Positions 36,061 to 45,139 of a stretch of 64,000 nt of DNA are shown in pieces. The notes beneath the pieces were generated by a model. It was not told the DNA's origin and did not search any database. It saw only the letters and a program-made list of their open reading frames with translations. The stretch comes from Motiliproteus coralliicola (lineage in GTDB: Bacteria > Pseudomonadota > Gammaproteobacteria > Pseudomonadales > Balneatricaceae): positions 310,001 to 374,000 of the forward strand of contig NZ_QQOH01000003.1 in NCBI RefSeq assembly GCF_003345655.1, written 5' to 3'. Every line of letters starts with the position of its first letter. Position 1 is the first letter of the stretch. A program made the translations under genes and the position numbers.

Positions 36061-36514
36061 CCTTGAGTTAAAGATCCCACCGGTGTTACTGGTCATTCTC
36101 TTTGCTACGCTGATGTGGGCGATCGCTTGGCTGCTGCCCAGTGTAGCGGTCCCTCTGGCAGCCAGAATCACTGCCTTGTTGTTCTTTGCCGCCATCGGTG
36201 TGTGTTTCTCTGTATCCGGCGTTTACAGCTTCAACAAGGCCAAGACAACGGTTAACCCAACGACACCGAATGCCGCTTCGGCACTTGTTACCAAAGGCAT
36301 CTACCGACACACACGAAACCCCATGTACGTCGGTTTTTTATTCGCACTGATCGGTTGGGGGCTTTTTCTGGCCAATCTCTATGCTCTGGTCTTAACCCTC
36401 GGGTTCGTTTGGTATATGAACAGGTTTCAGATTCAGCCAGAAGAGCAAGCGCTGGATTTATTATTTGGATCAGACTTCTTGGCTTACAAGAAAAAAGCTC
36501 GAAGATGGCTGTAG
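36053..36514 (+). CDS. Isoprenylcysteine carboxyl methyltransferase-like membrane protein
   Basis: 153 residues, ATG at 36053. Four hydrophobic helices, with the ICMT/PEMT signature YRHTRNPMYVGFLFALIGWGLFL and a C-terminal QIQPEEQALDLLFGSDFLAYKKKARRWL, whose Glu-Glu and basic end are typical. Bacterial members methylate unknown lipids or thiols. The gene is coupled to the GNAT gene by overlap and its composition is closer to the GC-rich chromosome, so it may not be a cassette. Confidence 0.85.
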   Translation: MVSLELKIPPVLLVILFATLMWAIAWLLPSVAVPLAARITALLFFAAIGVCFSVSGVYSFNKAKTTVNPTTPNAASALVTKGIYRHTRNPMYVGFLFALIGWGLFLANLYALVLTLGFVWYMNRFQIQPEEQALDLLFGSDFLAYKKKARRWL

Positions 36515-36611
36515 ACACACCAAGCCAACAATTTCTGCTAGCCAATCAACCCCATGATGAACGCTCTAGAGCTGCGGCCAGCACGGGAAAAGCCAGCATA
36601 GTGGCGCAGGG

Positions 36612-36920
36612 ATGTTAACCCCAAAAGCCTGGATTCTTTTGCCGCTCGCGGCGGTGCTCACTGCGGTTCTTGCCATTATTATTGCAGGCGGCCCTGGGCT
36701 GGACGGCGCGGCCAGATCGACCGCCGTAGTGTTTTGGTTTCTTCCTATGATCTTTTGGCTGGGTTACCAAAGCCTTACTCACTTGAGGCAACTCACACTC
36801 AGTAAAATCGGCAAGGTATGTTTAGTATTGGCTTGGTTGATCCCCGCGATCCCGCTGAGCTTGATGTCGATTTATGGCATTTTGCTGCTTTCTGAGACCG
36901 GATTTGGTGTCTTACTGTAG
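36612..36920 (+). CDS. Small multi-pass membrane protein of unknown function
   Basis: 102 residues with three hydrophobic segments (WILLPLAAVLTAVLAIIIAG, TAVVFWFLPMIFWLGY, KVCLVLAWLIPAIPLSLMSIYG). No family recognised. The upstream stretch 36515-36611 holds no convincing attC. Followed 24 bases later by another membrane gene. Confidence 0.55.
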   Translation: MLTPKAWILLPLAAVLTAVLAIIIAGGPGLDGAARSTAVVFWFLPMIFWLGYQSLTHLRQLTLSKIGKVCLVLAWLIPAIPLSLMSIYGILLLSETGFGVLL

Positions 36921-36944
36921 AACCTGCACGACAAGGATAACGTC

Positions 36945-37286
36945 ATGCTCGCACTCTCTCTGGTGGTTATTGTCCCGATCTTTTTGCTCCTGCTGGGGGT
37001 TATCTTTGTCAGCTACTGCGTTGTCGGACTGCTGGCTTATCTGCCGCTATTCGTCCTGAAAGAGGTCGAGACGAAGCGATCTTGCCGCTATGGCCGGGTA
37101 GTCCACACCTCTCTGGCAGCAGTTTGTCTCTGTATTGGCTTTTTGATGGCGGCGCTGGTGTTTCATTACAGTAAGCCCCTTTACGTAATTACCGCCGATC
37201 TCTGGTGTGATATTTCCGGCGCCTTTGATGCAACAGGTCGGTCGACCAGGCAGTGTGATTCACAGTTTCGATGGCTTGAGCAATAG
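36945..37286 (+). CDS. Small membrane protein of unknown function
   Basis: 113 residues with two long hydrophobic stretches at about 1-38 and 54-75 (VVHTSLAAVCLCIGFLMAALVF), and a Cys-containing soluble tail (DLWCDISGAF, STRQCDSQF) that may form a disulfide outside. No family recognised. Ends five bases before the next GNAT gene and may be cotranscribed with it. Confidence 0.55.
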   Translation: MLALSLVVIVPIFLLLLGVIFVSYCVVGLLAYLPLFVLKEVETKRSCRYGRVVHTSLAAVCLCIGFLMAALVFHYSKPLYVITADLWCDISGAFDATGRSTRQCDSQFRWLEQ

Positions 37287-37291
37287 ACCCC

Positions 37292-37774
37292 ATGAAGATC
37301 CGCAACTTCCAATCCGTCGACAGTGACGAGATCGCCGATCTGTTCCACCGTTCGGTCTATGCCATCGATGATGCGATCTATACGCCGGCGCAGAAACAGG
37401 CCTGGGCGCCGCCGACGGATTACGCCAAGTGGCAGGCGCGGCTGCAGACCAGCCAACCGTTCGTGGCAGTTTCCAATGGCCAGATCGTCGGCTTTATCGA
37501 ACTGCGCGAACACGGCTATATCGATTGCTTGTATGTGCATCCGGATCACCAGCACCGGGGGATTGCCACCGCGTTGCTGACCCACCTGTGCCGGGCTGCT
37601 TATCAGCTTGGGCTGAATACGTTAAGCGTGGAGGCCAGCAAGGTTGCGCTGCCGTTTTTCGAGCGTCACGGATTTGAGATTGTGGAGGCTCAGGTAGTGC
37701 TTCGCTACGGCCAACGGCTGCAAAATTTCCGCATGCAGTTATCCCAGCAAGGCCTTCGAAAGCTTGTCGGCTAG
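37292..37774 (+). CDS. GNAT family N-acetyltransferase
   Basis: 160 residues. N-terminal KIRNFQSVDSDEIADLFHRSVYAID, then the acetyl-CoA loop VHPDHQHRGIATALLTHLC, then EASKVALPFFERHGFEIVEAQVV. Similar to small-substrate PhnO/YafP-type acetyltransferases. The GC-rich composition matches the backbone, so this marks the right edge of the AT-richer block. Confidence 0.87.
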   Translation: MKIRNFQSVDSDEIADLFHRSVYAIDDAIYTPAQKQAWAPPTDYAKWQARLQTSQPFVAVSNGQIVGFIELREHGYIDCLYVHPDHQHRGIATALLTHLCRAAYQLGLNTLSVEASKVALPFFERHGFEIVEAQVVLRYGQRLQNFRMQLSQQGLRKLVG

Positions 37775-37888
37775 GCGATCTTTACACTTTCTTTAACTTT
37801 CCCTTACCCCGCCTTTACCTCCATCCCGCTATAGTCCTTCACTCAAAAGAAGCTTTGCATAACCGACACAGCACCACATGGCGTCGTT

Positions 37889-37947
37889 GGAAACGGGTTC
37901 AAAATGCTCATTTACGATCAGTAAACTGCGCTTTCTTACCCGTTTCC
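37889..37947. repeat. Nested inverted repeat (cruciform-like)
   Basis: GGAAACGGGT (37889-37898) and ACCCGTTTCC (37938-37947) are perfect 10-bp arms. Inside lies TTTAC-GATCA-GTAAA. Located in the 270-base gap 37775-38044, which has no gene. It resembles dispersed intergenic repeats I have seen in Pseudomonas-like genomes, but I cannot confirm another copy in this window. Confidence 0.55.
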
Positions 37948-38044
37948 GCCTAACCCTGCGGCACTGTTCCTGAATATGCAGAAAACTACATGGCGCTAAC
38001 CGGCCGTTTGTCCATCCATTGCCAGTAAACAGTAAGGAGATCTC

Positions 38045-38266
38045 ATGTCGCTGCGTGCCCCCCTTTCCGCTTTCGCACTCTGCCTGCTGGTGACCGGTGC
38101 TGCGGCTACGGTCGGCGGTAAAGATCACTGGTTGTCGACGCTCAAGCCAGCCGCGCTGGAGGCCGGTCAGCAGCTGTCAGAGCAGCAACTACTGGATGCT
38201 GCCTCGGCACTGAAGAACGCGGAACAGCTGATTATCCAGTCGATCTCAACCCCGATGGTGTTCTAA
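38045..38266 (+). CDS. Small exported protein of unknown function
   Basis: 73 residues with a signal peptide (about 1-21: FALCLLVTGAAA) and a short amphipathic mature part (LEAGQQLSEQQLLDAASALKNAE). The ATG at 38045 follows AGGAGATCTC. No family recognised. Confidence 0.5.
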   Translation: MSLRAPLSAFALCLLVTGAAATVGGKDHWLSTLKPAALEAGQQLSEQQLLDAASALKNAEQLIIQSISTPMVF

Positions 38267-38419
38267 CCGCACACTAGCTAGCCACGACCCGATCAGCAGC
38301 GCCGTCCGGTGCGGCAACAAAAAACCTGGCGCCGGAATGAAATATTTCCCGCTTTTCTGCATCTAAACCCCCAGTTACTGCGTATAGCTAATAACAACGA
38401 TCGATACAGGGGTTAAACA

Positions 38420-39598
38420 ATGAAGTTGCTTTCCATTTTTTCCGGCCGACTTCCCGGGGTATTGGCGACCGTGATTCTAGGCGCCGGCCTTGTCTACACC
38501 AGCACCATGCGTGCGGCCAACAACTACGAGATTCCCGAGCTACCCGAAGGTACCGCCTCCGCCGTGTTTGCCGGTGGTTGCTTCTGGTGTACCGAATCCG
38601 ATTTTGAAAAGGTCAATGGCGTGATCGAGGCCGTGTCGGGATACACCGGCGGTGAAGAGGATCGCCCCACCTATCGTCAGGTGTCCGCCGGTCAGACCGG
38701 TCACATCGAGGCGGTGATCGTCTACTACGATCCGACCAAGGTCAGCTACGACTACCTGCTGCAGGTGTACTGGCGTCATGTGAATCCGACCGATAGCGGT
38801 GGTCAGTTTGTTGACCGGGGTCCGCAATACCGTCCGGCGATCTTCTACTCCGATGCCGAGATGAAGGCCCAGGCCGAAGCCTCGAAGCAGGCGCTGGAAG
38901 CCACCGGTCGCTACGACAAGCCGCTGACCGTCGAGCTGCTGCCGCTGGAAACCTTCTGGCCGGCCGAAGGCTATCATCAGAACTACTACAGTCGTAACCC
39001 GATCCGTTATAAGTTCTACCGTCACGGTTCCGGTCGCGACCAGTATCTGGAGAAAACCTGGGGCAAAGACCTGAAGTTGGCACCGCCTGAGCCGCCGATG
39101 ATGGTTAAAACCGCTCAACCTGAACAAGCCGGGAAGATGACGATGAATGATTCCAGCCCAAGCTACAGCAAGCCTAGCGACAGTGAAATCAAGCAGAAGC
39201 TGACCTCGCTGCAGTACAAGGTCACCCAGCACGAAGGCACCGAACAGCCGTTCAATAACGAGTACTGGGATAACAAGCAGCCGGGCATCTACGTCGATAT
39301 CGTCAGTGGCGAGCCGCTGTTCTCCTCGACCCACAAGTACAAGTCCGGCACCGGCTGGCCGAGCTTCTACCAGCCGCTGGAATCCGCCTATATCGTCGAG
39401 AAGCGTGATTTCAAACTGTTGCTGCCGCGCACCGAAGTCCGCAGCAAGCACGGCGACTCACACCTGGGCCACGTGTTCAAGGATGGTCCGGAGCCGACCG
39501 GACTGCGCTACTGCATCAACTCCGCCGCACTGCGCTTTGTGCCGGTAGAGAAGCTGGAAGAGGAGGGCTACGGCCAGTACGCCGCCCTGTTCCAGTAA
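38420..39598 (+). CDS. msrAB: Exported bifunctional methionine sulfoxide reductase MsrA-MsrB
   Basis: 392 residues. A hydrophobic N-terminus (about 12-30) should export the protein or anchor it in the inner membrane. MsrA domain (about 45-215) has the catalytic [11 protein letters not shown] with Cys54 and Cys57. MsrB domain (about 255-385) has [11 protein letters not shown] and the catalytic Cys in [12 protein letters not shown]. The domains repair both S- and R-sulfoxides in periplasmic proteins. The MsrB half lacks the paired CxxC zinc motifs of many MsrBs. Confidence 0.93.
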   Translation: MKLLSIFSGRLPGVLATVILGAGLVYTSTMRAANNYEIPELPEGTASAVFAGGCFWCTESDFEKVNGVIEAVSGYTGGEEDRPTYRQVSAGQTGHIEAVIVYYDPTKVSYDYLLQVYWRHVNPTDSGGQFVDRGPQYRPAIFYSDAEMKAQAEASKQALEATGRYDKPLTVELLPLETFWPAEGYHQNYYSRNPIRYKFYRHGSGRDQYLEKTWGKDLKLAPPEPPMMVKTAQPEQAGKMTMNDSSPSYSKPSDSEIKQKLTSLQYKVTQHEGTEQPFNNEYWDNKQPGIYVDIVSGEPLFSSTHKYKSGTGWPSFYQPLESAYIVEKRDFKLLLPRTEVRSKHGDSHLGHVFKDGPEPTGLRYCINSAALRFVPVEKLEEEGYGQYAALFQ

Positions 39599-39665
39599 TC
39601 GATGACAACCCTGCGCCTGCGCGATCCCTGGTCCCAGGCGCTTCGATCATCCAAGGAGGTGTCCG

Positions 39666-39893
39666 GTGACCACACTGATCTTGGAGTCGACCCTGACGTG
39701 CCCGCACTGCGGGCACTGCCAGCGGCTAACCATGCCGACCAATGCCTGCCTCTACTATCACTGCTGCGCCAACTGCCAACGGCTGATGAAGCCGCACCCC
39801 GGTGACTGCTGTGTATTCTGCTCCTACGGCGATGTGCCCTGCCCGCCGATTCAACACCAACAACAACCCTGCTGTGGGAACACAATCGGCTAA
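39666..39893 (+). CDS. GDCCVxC domain protein
   Basis: 75-residue, cysteine-rich small protein. The hallmark GDCCVFCSYGDVPCPP is at about residues 47-62. Upstream are two CxxC pairs (TCPHCGHC, CCANC) and a further Cys pair near the end. Starts with a GTG preceded by AGGAGG. Members of this family are often found near mercury or redox genes and some homologues use selenocysteine at one of these positions, as I recall. Here all are cysteine codons. No partner is evident, though MsrAB is upstream. Confidence 0.8.
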   Translation: MTTLILESTLTCPHCGHCQRLTMPTNACLYYHCCANCQRLMKPHPGDCCVFCSYGDVPCPPIQHQQQPCCGNTIG

Positions 39894-39896
39894 GCG

Positions 39897-40445
39897 CTAA
39901 TCCCGCCACTTGATCGAGCAGCCCATACTGGGATGCTGAATCTGCGGCCCCTGTCCGGTGCTGGCGATCTGGCCCATCGCCTTGAGCAGTTCGGCTTCCC
40001 GATCGGCACTGTCGGCCATCTTGGCGTCATCCAACCGGCCCCGGTACTGCAGCTCGCCCTTGCCGTTGAAGCCGAAGAAATCCGGCGTGCAGATTGCACC
40101 ATACTCGCGCCCCACCGATTGGTCCTCATCGACCAGATAGGGAAAGGCAAAGCCATACTCGGCGGCAAAACGCTTCATGTTGTCCGGCGCATCCAGCGGA
40201 TGGCGCTGGTAGTCGTTCGACATCACCGCCAGTACACCGATGCCTTGGTCCATCAGTTGCCGGGTATCGGCCGCCAGTCGCTCAGCGATCCGCTGAACAT
40301 AGGGGCAATGGTTGCAGATGAACATGACCAGCAGCCCCTTATCGGTCAGGTGGTCGCTCATCCGATGGAGTTTGCCGTCCGCATCCTTGAGGCTGAATTC
40401 CGGCGCTTTCCAACCAAAATCGCAAACCGGGGTATCTAATAACAT
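39897..40445 (-). CDS. Thioredoxin-family (AhpC/TSA-like) redox protein
   Basis: 182 residues from the ATG at 40445 (MLLDTPVCDFG), with GGAG just upstream. The thioredoxin fold has an atypical active region: FICNHCPYVQRIAERL, i.e. Cys-x2-Cys-Pro, then AICTPDFFGFNGKGELQYRG, with the cis-proline near TPDF. Such proteins are annotated as thioredoxin-like/redoxin. Substrate unknown. Convergent with the GDCCVxC gene three bases away. Confidence 0.88.
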   Translation of the reverse strand: MLLDTPVCDFGWKAPEFSLKDADGKLHRMSDHLTDKGLLVMFICNHCPYVQRIAERLAADTRQLMDQGIGVLAVMSNDYQRHPLDAPDNMKRFAAEYGFAFPYLVDEDQSVGREYGAICTPDFFGFNGKGELQYRGRLDDAKMADSADREAELLKAMGQIASTGQGPQIQHPSMGCSIKWRD

Positions 40446-40474
40446 GGGCGTCTCCTTCTTGTCCGTTGTCGTGA

Positions 40475-40765
40475 TTAGCCGACCCGGCTCATCTCGTTGA
40501 GGGTGAACTCCGCCACGGCTCCCTCGGTGGCGGCCAGGTAATCCTGCAGATGCTGGTTCGCCATATGAGCCTGCCACAGCTCGCGAGATTCCCAGTTCTC
40601 GTAGAACAGGAAGTGGGCCGGGTTGTCGTTATCCTGATGAAGATCGTAGTTGATGCAACCCGCCTCGGCACGGGTAATCTCGATCAGTTTTTCCAGCTCG
40701 GTCTTAACCAACTCGATCTTGTCGGCTTCGGCTTTGATATTGGCAACGATGGTTAGTTGGCTCAT
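40475..40765 (-). CDS. Antibiotic biosynthesis monooxygenase (ABM) domain protein
   Basis: 96 residues, dimeric alpha-beta barrel fold. The core YDLHQDNDNPAHFLFYENWESRELWQAHMANQHLQDYL is the ABM/YgiN signature. Such proteins are quinol monooxygenases or related small oxidoreductases. The next gene upstream is a zinc-type alcohol dehydrogenase, and the three minus genes 39897-41818 run together. Confidence 0.87.
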   Translation of the reverse strand: MSQLTIVANIKAEADKIELVKTELEKLIEITRAEAGCINYDLHQDNDNPAHFLFYENWESRELWQAHMANQHLQDYLAATEGAVAEFTLNEMSRVG

Positions 40766-40813
40766 GGTGGACCCTTTTGTGTTGCGCTTAAGTGATTAGG
40801 ATAGAAAGCTAGG

Positions 40814-41818
40814 TTAGAAACCTTCCAGCACCTGCTTGCCGATCGCCCGACCGCTCTCCTGGTGAGTATGGGCCTGCTTCAGGGTATCAACGCTCAGTTT
40901 GCCCAGGTTGTTAGTCACGGTAGAGACCAGCTTGGCCTTGTCGATCAGGCTTGAAACCCGACTCAACAGCTGGTGCTGTTTATCGATATCCTCGGTCTGG
41001 AACATCGAGCGGGTGAACATAAACTCCCAGCTGAAGCTCAGCGCTTTCATCTTGCCCGGCTTGATATCCAGCACCTGCGGATCATCGATCACCGCCACGT
41101 GCCCGCGAGGCTTGATCAGCTCCAGAATCGCACCAAAGTGATCGTCGGTGTTGGTCAGCGCGGCAACGTAGCGCGGTTCGAGCTCCAGCGCCTTAACCTG
41201 ATCGACCAGCGATTCGCGGTGGTTGATGACATGGTCGGCGCCCATCTTCTTGACCCAGTCGATCGTCTCCGGGCGAGAAGCGGTGGCGATCACGCTCAGG
41301 CCGGTAAGCTGCTTGGCCAGTTGGATCAGAATCGATCCCACTCCACCGGCACCACCGATTACCAACAGCGTCTCGCCCTCGCCTTCGCCCTCTTTCAAAC
41401 CGAACGCATCGAACAGCATCTCCCAGGCGGTGACGGAGGTCAGCGGGAGTCCGGCCGCCTCGGCGAACCCCAGTGATTGCGGTTTCTTTGCCACGATCCG
41501 CTCATCCACGGCGTGGAGTTCCGAATTGGTGCCCGGACGGGTGATATCGCCGGCGTAGAACACCTCTTCGCCGACCTGAAAGTTGATCACCTCACTGCCG
41601 ATTTGGCGGACGACACCGGCGGCATCATAGCCAATAATTTTGTGGCCCTGCTCCGGCGAGACGTTGGCGCGAACCTTCACATCGACCGGGTTAACCGAAA
41701 TCCCCCGCACCTCGACCAGCAGATCCCTGGGTCCCAGCGTCGGCTGTTCGGTCTCGAATTCGATCAGGGACTCTGCAGCGTCGATGGGGCCGGCCTGTGT
41801 ATAACCAATGGCTTTCAT
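40814..41818 (-). CDS. Zinc-binding alcohol dehydrogenase / quinone oxidoreductase family
   Basis: 334 residues from the ATG at 41818 ([10 protein letters not shown]). MDR-superfamily enzyme: GroES-like N-terminal domain, NADPH-binding Rossmann motif [18 protein letters not shown], and an [16 protein letters not shown] segment. Cys ligands for the catalytic zinc are absent, so it is of the zinc-independent quinone oxidoreductase (ZADH1-like) kind. Divergent from a LysR regulator 99 bases away, which probably controls it. Confidence 0.9.
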   Translation of the reverse strand: MKAIGYTQAGPIDAAESLIEFETEQPTLGPRDLLVEVRGISVNPVDVKVRANVSPEQGHKIIGYDAAGVVRQIGSEVINFQVGEEVFYAGDITRPGTNSELHAVDERIVAKKPQSLGFAEAAGLPLTSVTAWEMLFDAFGLKEGEGEGETLLVIGGAGGVGSILIQLAKQLTGLSVIATASRPETIDWVKKMGADHVINHRESLVDQVKALELEPRYVAALTNTDDHFGAILELIKPRGHVAVIDDPQVLDIKPGKMKALSFSWEFMFTRSMFQTEDIDKQHQLLSRVSSLIDKAKLVSTVTNNLGKLSVDTLKQAHTHQESGRAIGKQVLEGF

Positions 41819-41917
41819 GGTTGTTGTCTCCTCGGTGATTGATGGCGACATTCTGGCTCAGCCTTTCCATACTAAAAACCATGCTATGATTTAATTATTT
41901 TCAAATTATTTTTGATA

Positions 41918-42826
41918 ATGAATCTGACCGATCTGAATCTGTTTGTCCGCACCGCCGACAGCGGCAGCATCACTGCTTCGGCCCAGCAACTGGATATCAC
42001 CCCGGCTGCCGCCAGTGCAGCGCTGAAGCGGCTTGAGAAGCAACTCGATACCCAGCTGTTTATCCGTTCAACCCGACAACTGCGGATTACCGACGAGGGA
42101 GAAAGGTTCCTGCTTCACTGCCGACAGGCCCTGGCCTCAATCGATGAAGGCAAAGCCTCTATTCAACAGAGCCAGGGTAAAATCGCCGGACAGCTCCGTT
42201 TCTCGGTCTCATCCGACCTGGGCCGTAACCTAGTCCAACCTTGGCTGGATGAGGCGATGGACGAGCACCCCGACCTGTCGCTGAACCTAATCGTGGGTGA
42301 TTCGGTATCGGACTTTTACCTGGATCGGGTTGATGTCGCGATGCGTTACGGAGAGTTGGAGGATTCTTCAATGGTGGCGTTCGAACTCGCCACGGTTGAT
42401 CGCATCGTCTGTGCCTCTCCCGGCTACCTCGCCAAACAGGGTGAGCCCCAGCACCCCAACGAACTTCGGAATCACAACTGCCTGCTCTACCGGCTCGACA
42501 AAGGGCTCTATGACACCTGGGAGTTTCGTGACGATCAGGGGCGTTATCGGGTCAAGGTGGCAGGCAATCGTGAGAGCAACGATGCAGAAATTGTGCGGCG
42601 TTGGGCGGTGGCCGATAAAGGCGTGCTATTCAAGTCGAGACTGGATGTGGCGATGGATCTTCAACACGGTCGACTGGTGCAGCTGTTCAAAGGTTTTCAA
42701 ACACCGCCGTTGAAGGTCTGGTTGATCTGCCCCAGCCGTCGTCAGGTTACCCCGGCTGTGCTGATGCTTCGTGATCTGCTGCGCCAACGATGCATCGAAC
42801 TGCTGTCCAATAGCCGTGACAATTAA
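41918..42826 (+). CDS. LysR family transcriptional regulator
   Basis: 302 residues, ATG at 41918 (MNLTDLNLFVRTADSGSITASAQQLDITPAAASAALKRLEKQL is the winged HTH region, residues about 1-60). The effector domain spans 90-295. Divergent from the alcohol dehydrogenase gene; the AT-rich spacer (41819-41917), with TATGAT at 41885-41890, is the likely control region. Effector unknown. Confidence 0.92.
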   Translation: MNLTDLNLFVRTADSGSITASAQQLDITPAAASAALKRLEKQLDTQLFIRSTRQLRITDEGERFLLHCRQALASIDEGKASIQQSQGKIAGQLRFSVSSDLGRNLVQPWLDEAMDEHPDLSLNLIVGDSVSDFYLDRVDVAMRYGELEDSSMVAFELATVDRIVCASPGYLAKQGEPQHPNELRNHNCLLYRLDKGLYDTWEFRDDQGRYRVKVAGNRESNDAEIVRRWAVADKGVLFKSRLDVAMDLQHGRLVQLFKGFQTPPLKVWLICPSRRQVTPAVLMLRDLLRQRCIELLSNSRDN

Positions 42827-42943
42827 ACCGCTGAAAGTAGTTGATAACTCAGCCTATTCATGCCGCGTATCGACCCGAACATTTTTCGCTCAGTCCGCTG
42901 CAGGCACCATGAAACTTGGCCTTCCAGCTACTACCCCGAGCCG

Positions 42944-42974
42944 ATCCCCAATTTTATCCACAGATATTGGGGAT
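42944..42974. repeat. Inverted repeat enclosing a perfect DnaA box
   Basis: ATCCCCAAT (42944-42952) and ATTGGGGAT (42966-42974) are perfect 9-bp arms around TTTATCCACAGAT, which contains the consensus DnaA box TTATCCACA at 42954-42962. It lies in the 380-base gap 42827-43206. That gap has no gene and no further consensus box, only a related ATTTATCCCCAA near 43005-43016. Confidence 0.55.
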
Positions 42975-43206
42975 AGCCTCAAGACCTCCAACCGCTCAAA
43001 TCCTACATTTATCCCCAACTCCACCGACGGATTTCAAGCCGGTGATTCGACATCGCTGTATTTTTAGCAGGGCAGATGCTAAGAATTACTTGTTCCTTCT
43101 AATATAAGAAAGTCTGCAACTGATAAACCCAACGGGATTAAGGAGGATCAGTATCGACTGAGGTTTCAAGCCGATAATCCATTCCCGCCTGGCAGAGTAA
43201 ATCGGC

Positions 43207-45099
43207 ATGATTGATACACGACAACTCGCAGTACCCGAGCAGATGCTCCAGCACTGGCAGAAAACCGTCGACCTGATCGCCGAGATCGCCGAAATCCCTG
43301 CGTCCCTGGTGATGCGCGTACATGAGCAACAGATTGAGGTTTTTGCCACCAGTCATAGCGACGGCAACCCCTATCCGGTCAATGAGATGGCTAATCTGAA
43401 TACCGGGCTGTACTGCGAAACCGTGATTCAAACCCGCCAGGAACTGCTGATTCCCAATGCGCTGACCGACGAGGATTGGAATCAGAACCCGGATATCGAA
43501 CTGGGGATGATCTCCTACTACGGCCTGCCGTTGAATTGGCCAGACGGGCAACCGTTCGGCACCCTCTGTATGCTCGACGGCAAGGAAAATCACTACAACC
43601 GACGCAGCAAGGAGCTGCTGGCCCGGTTCCGGGAAACCCTCGAGGCGGATCTTAAAATCCTCTACCAACAGCACCAGTTGATTATCAACAATCAACAGCT
43701 GGAACAACGGGTTCAACAGCGCACCATTGAACTCCAAAAGCTAAATAATCGCTTGGCCAGTGAGATCGATCGACGCAATGCGGCTGAAAGCGTGCTCGAG
43801 CACAACCGTCGCTTCGACCCACTGACCGGCCTGCCTAACCGAGCTTCGCTGACCGAGACTTTGGGAAACATGATCCAGCATTATGCCAACTCCCAACAAC
43901 AACTGGCGGTGATCTGCCTGGGGCCGCGTAATTTCAAGTCGGTCAATCACAGCTACGGCCACACGATAGGCGACGAGCTGCTGAAAGCCCTGGGACAACG
44001 CTTGCGAAGCGGCCTGACCATCGAGCATAGCGTGGCCCGAGGTAACGGCGATGAGTTCCTGATCCTGCTACCCTGCGCAGCTTCCACCGATGCGGCGATG
44101 CAGTCGCTGCAACAACTGACTCAACGGCTGAGCCAAGCGTTCGAGATCGACCATCACCAAATCTCACTAAGCTTCAACGCCGGTATCGCCGTCGCCCCCA
44201 GCGACAGTACTGAACCTCTCGCCCTGCTGCAGAAAGCCAGCGCCGCGTTGGCGGTGGCCAAAGAGCAGGATCAGCCGTTCTGTTTCTTTAGCCAACAAAC
44301 CCAGGCCGAGCTGGATAAGCGCTATCAGCTTGAGTCCTATGTGGTCGATGCACTGCGCAACGAAGAGCTTTCAGTCCATTACCAACCGGTCGTATCGGTC
44401 CAGAATCAGCAGGTGATCGGTGCCGAGGCGCTGCTGCGCTGGAACAATGCCCAGTTGGGTGAAGTCGATCCGGAGCAGTTTATCGGCATTGCCGAGAAGA
44501 CCGGACAGATCAACGAGATCGGAAACTTCGTGCTGCGCTCTGCGATTCAGCAGGCCAAGCAATGGCAGGACCGTCTCGGTCGTCCATTTCGCATCGCCAT
44601 CAATATTTCACCGATTCAGATCAGTGATCCGAGACTGGTTCAGCAGATCGACCAGTTACTGCGCTGCTACGATCTCGATCCCCGTAGCCTGGAATTGGAA
44701 GTGACCGAAGGGGTACTGCTACAGGACAGTTATCAGGCCGAGATCGTGCTGCGACAGTTGCGCGATCTGCATGTCCGTGTGTCGCTGGACGACTTCGGTA
44801 CCGGCTACTCATCACTGAGCTACCTGCAGAAATACGCCTTCGACACCCTCAAGATTGACCGTAGTTTCATCACCGACTCCCACAGCAACGCCCAGGACCG
44901 GGAGCTGGCCCGAGCCATCATTGCACTGGCTCGCAAACTTAATCTCAAAGTGATCGCCGAAGGGGTTGAGACCGAGCAACATCACCGCTTCATGCAGCAA
45001 GAGAACTGCGACTACGGCCAGGGATACTGGTACGGTGTACCGGTGCCGGCGGATACTTTCGACGCCGACTATATCGGCCTGAGCCGGACTGCACACTGA
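43207..45099 (+). CDS. GAF-GGDEF-EAL protein, likely c-di-GMP phosphodiesterase
   Basis: 630 residues. GAF domain about 15-150, coiled linker 155-200 (HQLIINNQQLEQRVQQRTIE), GGDEF domain 200-365 and EAL domain 375-625. The cyclase site is degenerate: GNGDEF at 279-284, and the metal Asp of the first strand is replaced in CLGPRNFKSVNH. The EAL site is intact: AEALLRW (406-412), VTEGVLLQD, DDFGTGYSSLSYL, KIDRSFI and VIAEGVETEQH. So it should hydrolyse c-di-GMP, perhaps tuned by GAF ligand and by GTP bound at the dead GGDEF. Confidence 0.93.
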   Translation: MIDTRQLAVPEQMLQHWQKTVDLIAEIAEIPASLVMRVHEQQIEVFATSHSDGNPYPVNEMANLNTGLYCETVIQTRQELLIPNALTDEDWNQNPDIELGMISYYGLPLNWPDGQPFGTLCMLDGKENHYNRRSKELLARFRETLEADLKILYQQHQLIINNQQLEQRVQQRTIELQKLNNRLASEIDRRNAAESVLEHNRRFDPLTGLPNRASLTETLGNMIQHYANSQQQLAVICLGPRNFKSVNHSYGHTIGDELLKALGQRLRSGLTIEHSVARGNGDEFLILLPCAASTDAAMQSLQQLTQRLSQAFEIDHHQISLSFNAGIAVAPSDSTEPLALLQKASAALAVAKEQDQPFCFFSQQTQAELDKRYQLESYVVDALRNEELSVHYQPVVSVQNQQVIGAEALLRWNNAQLGEVDPEQFIGIAEKTGQINEIGNFVLRSAIQQAKQWQDRLGRPFRIAINISPIQISDPRLVQQIDQLLRCYDLDPRSLELEVTEGVLLQDSYQAEIVLRQLRDLHVRVSLDDFGTGYSSLSYLQKYAFDTLKIDRSFITDSHSNAQDRELARAIIALARKLNLKVIAEGVETEQHHRFMQQENCDYGQGYWYGVPVPADTFDADYIGLSRTAH

Positions 45100-45139
45100 G
45101 CGTTATCCGTCCACCCGATGGACCCGAGCCTGAAGATCC

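Noticed and set aside
36515-36611. A further attC site between the methyltransferase and membrane protein genes
   Set aside because: GTTAACC at the right end and the left sequence do not match core consensus and no pairing of arms was seen.
42827-43206. Possible replication origin because of a DnaA box
   Set aside because: Only one consensus box, no AT-rich unwinding element and no dnaA or gidA neighbour.
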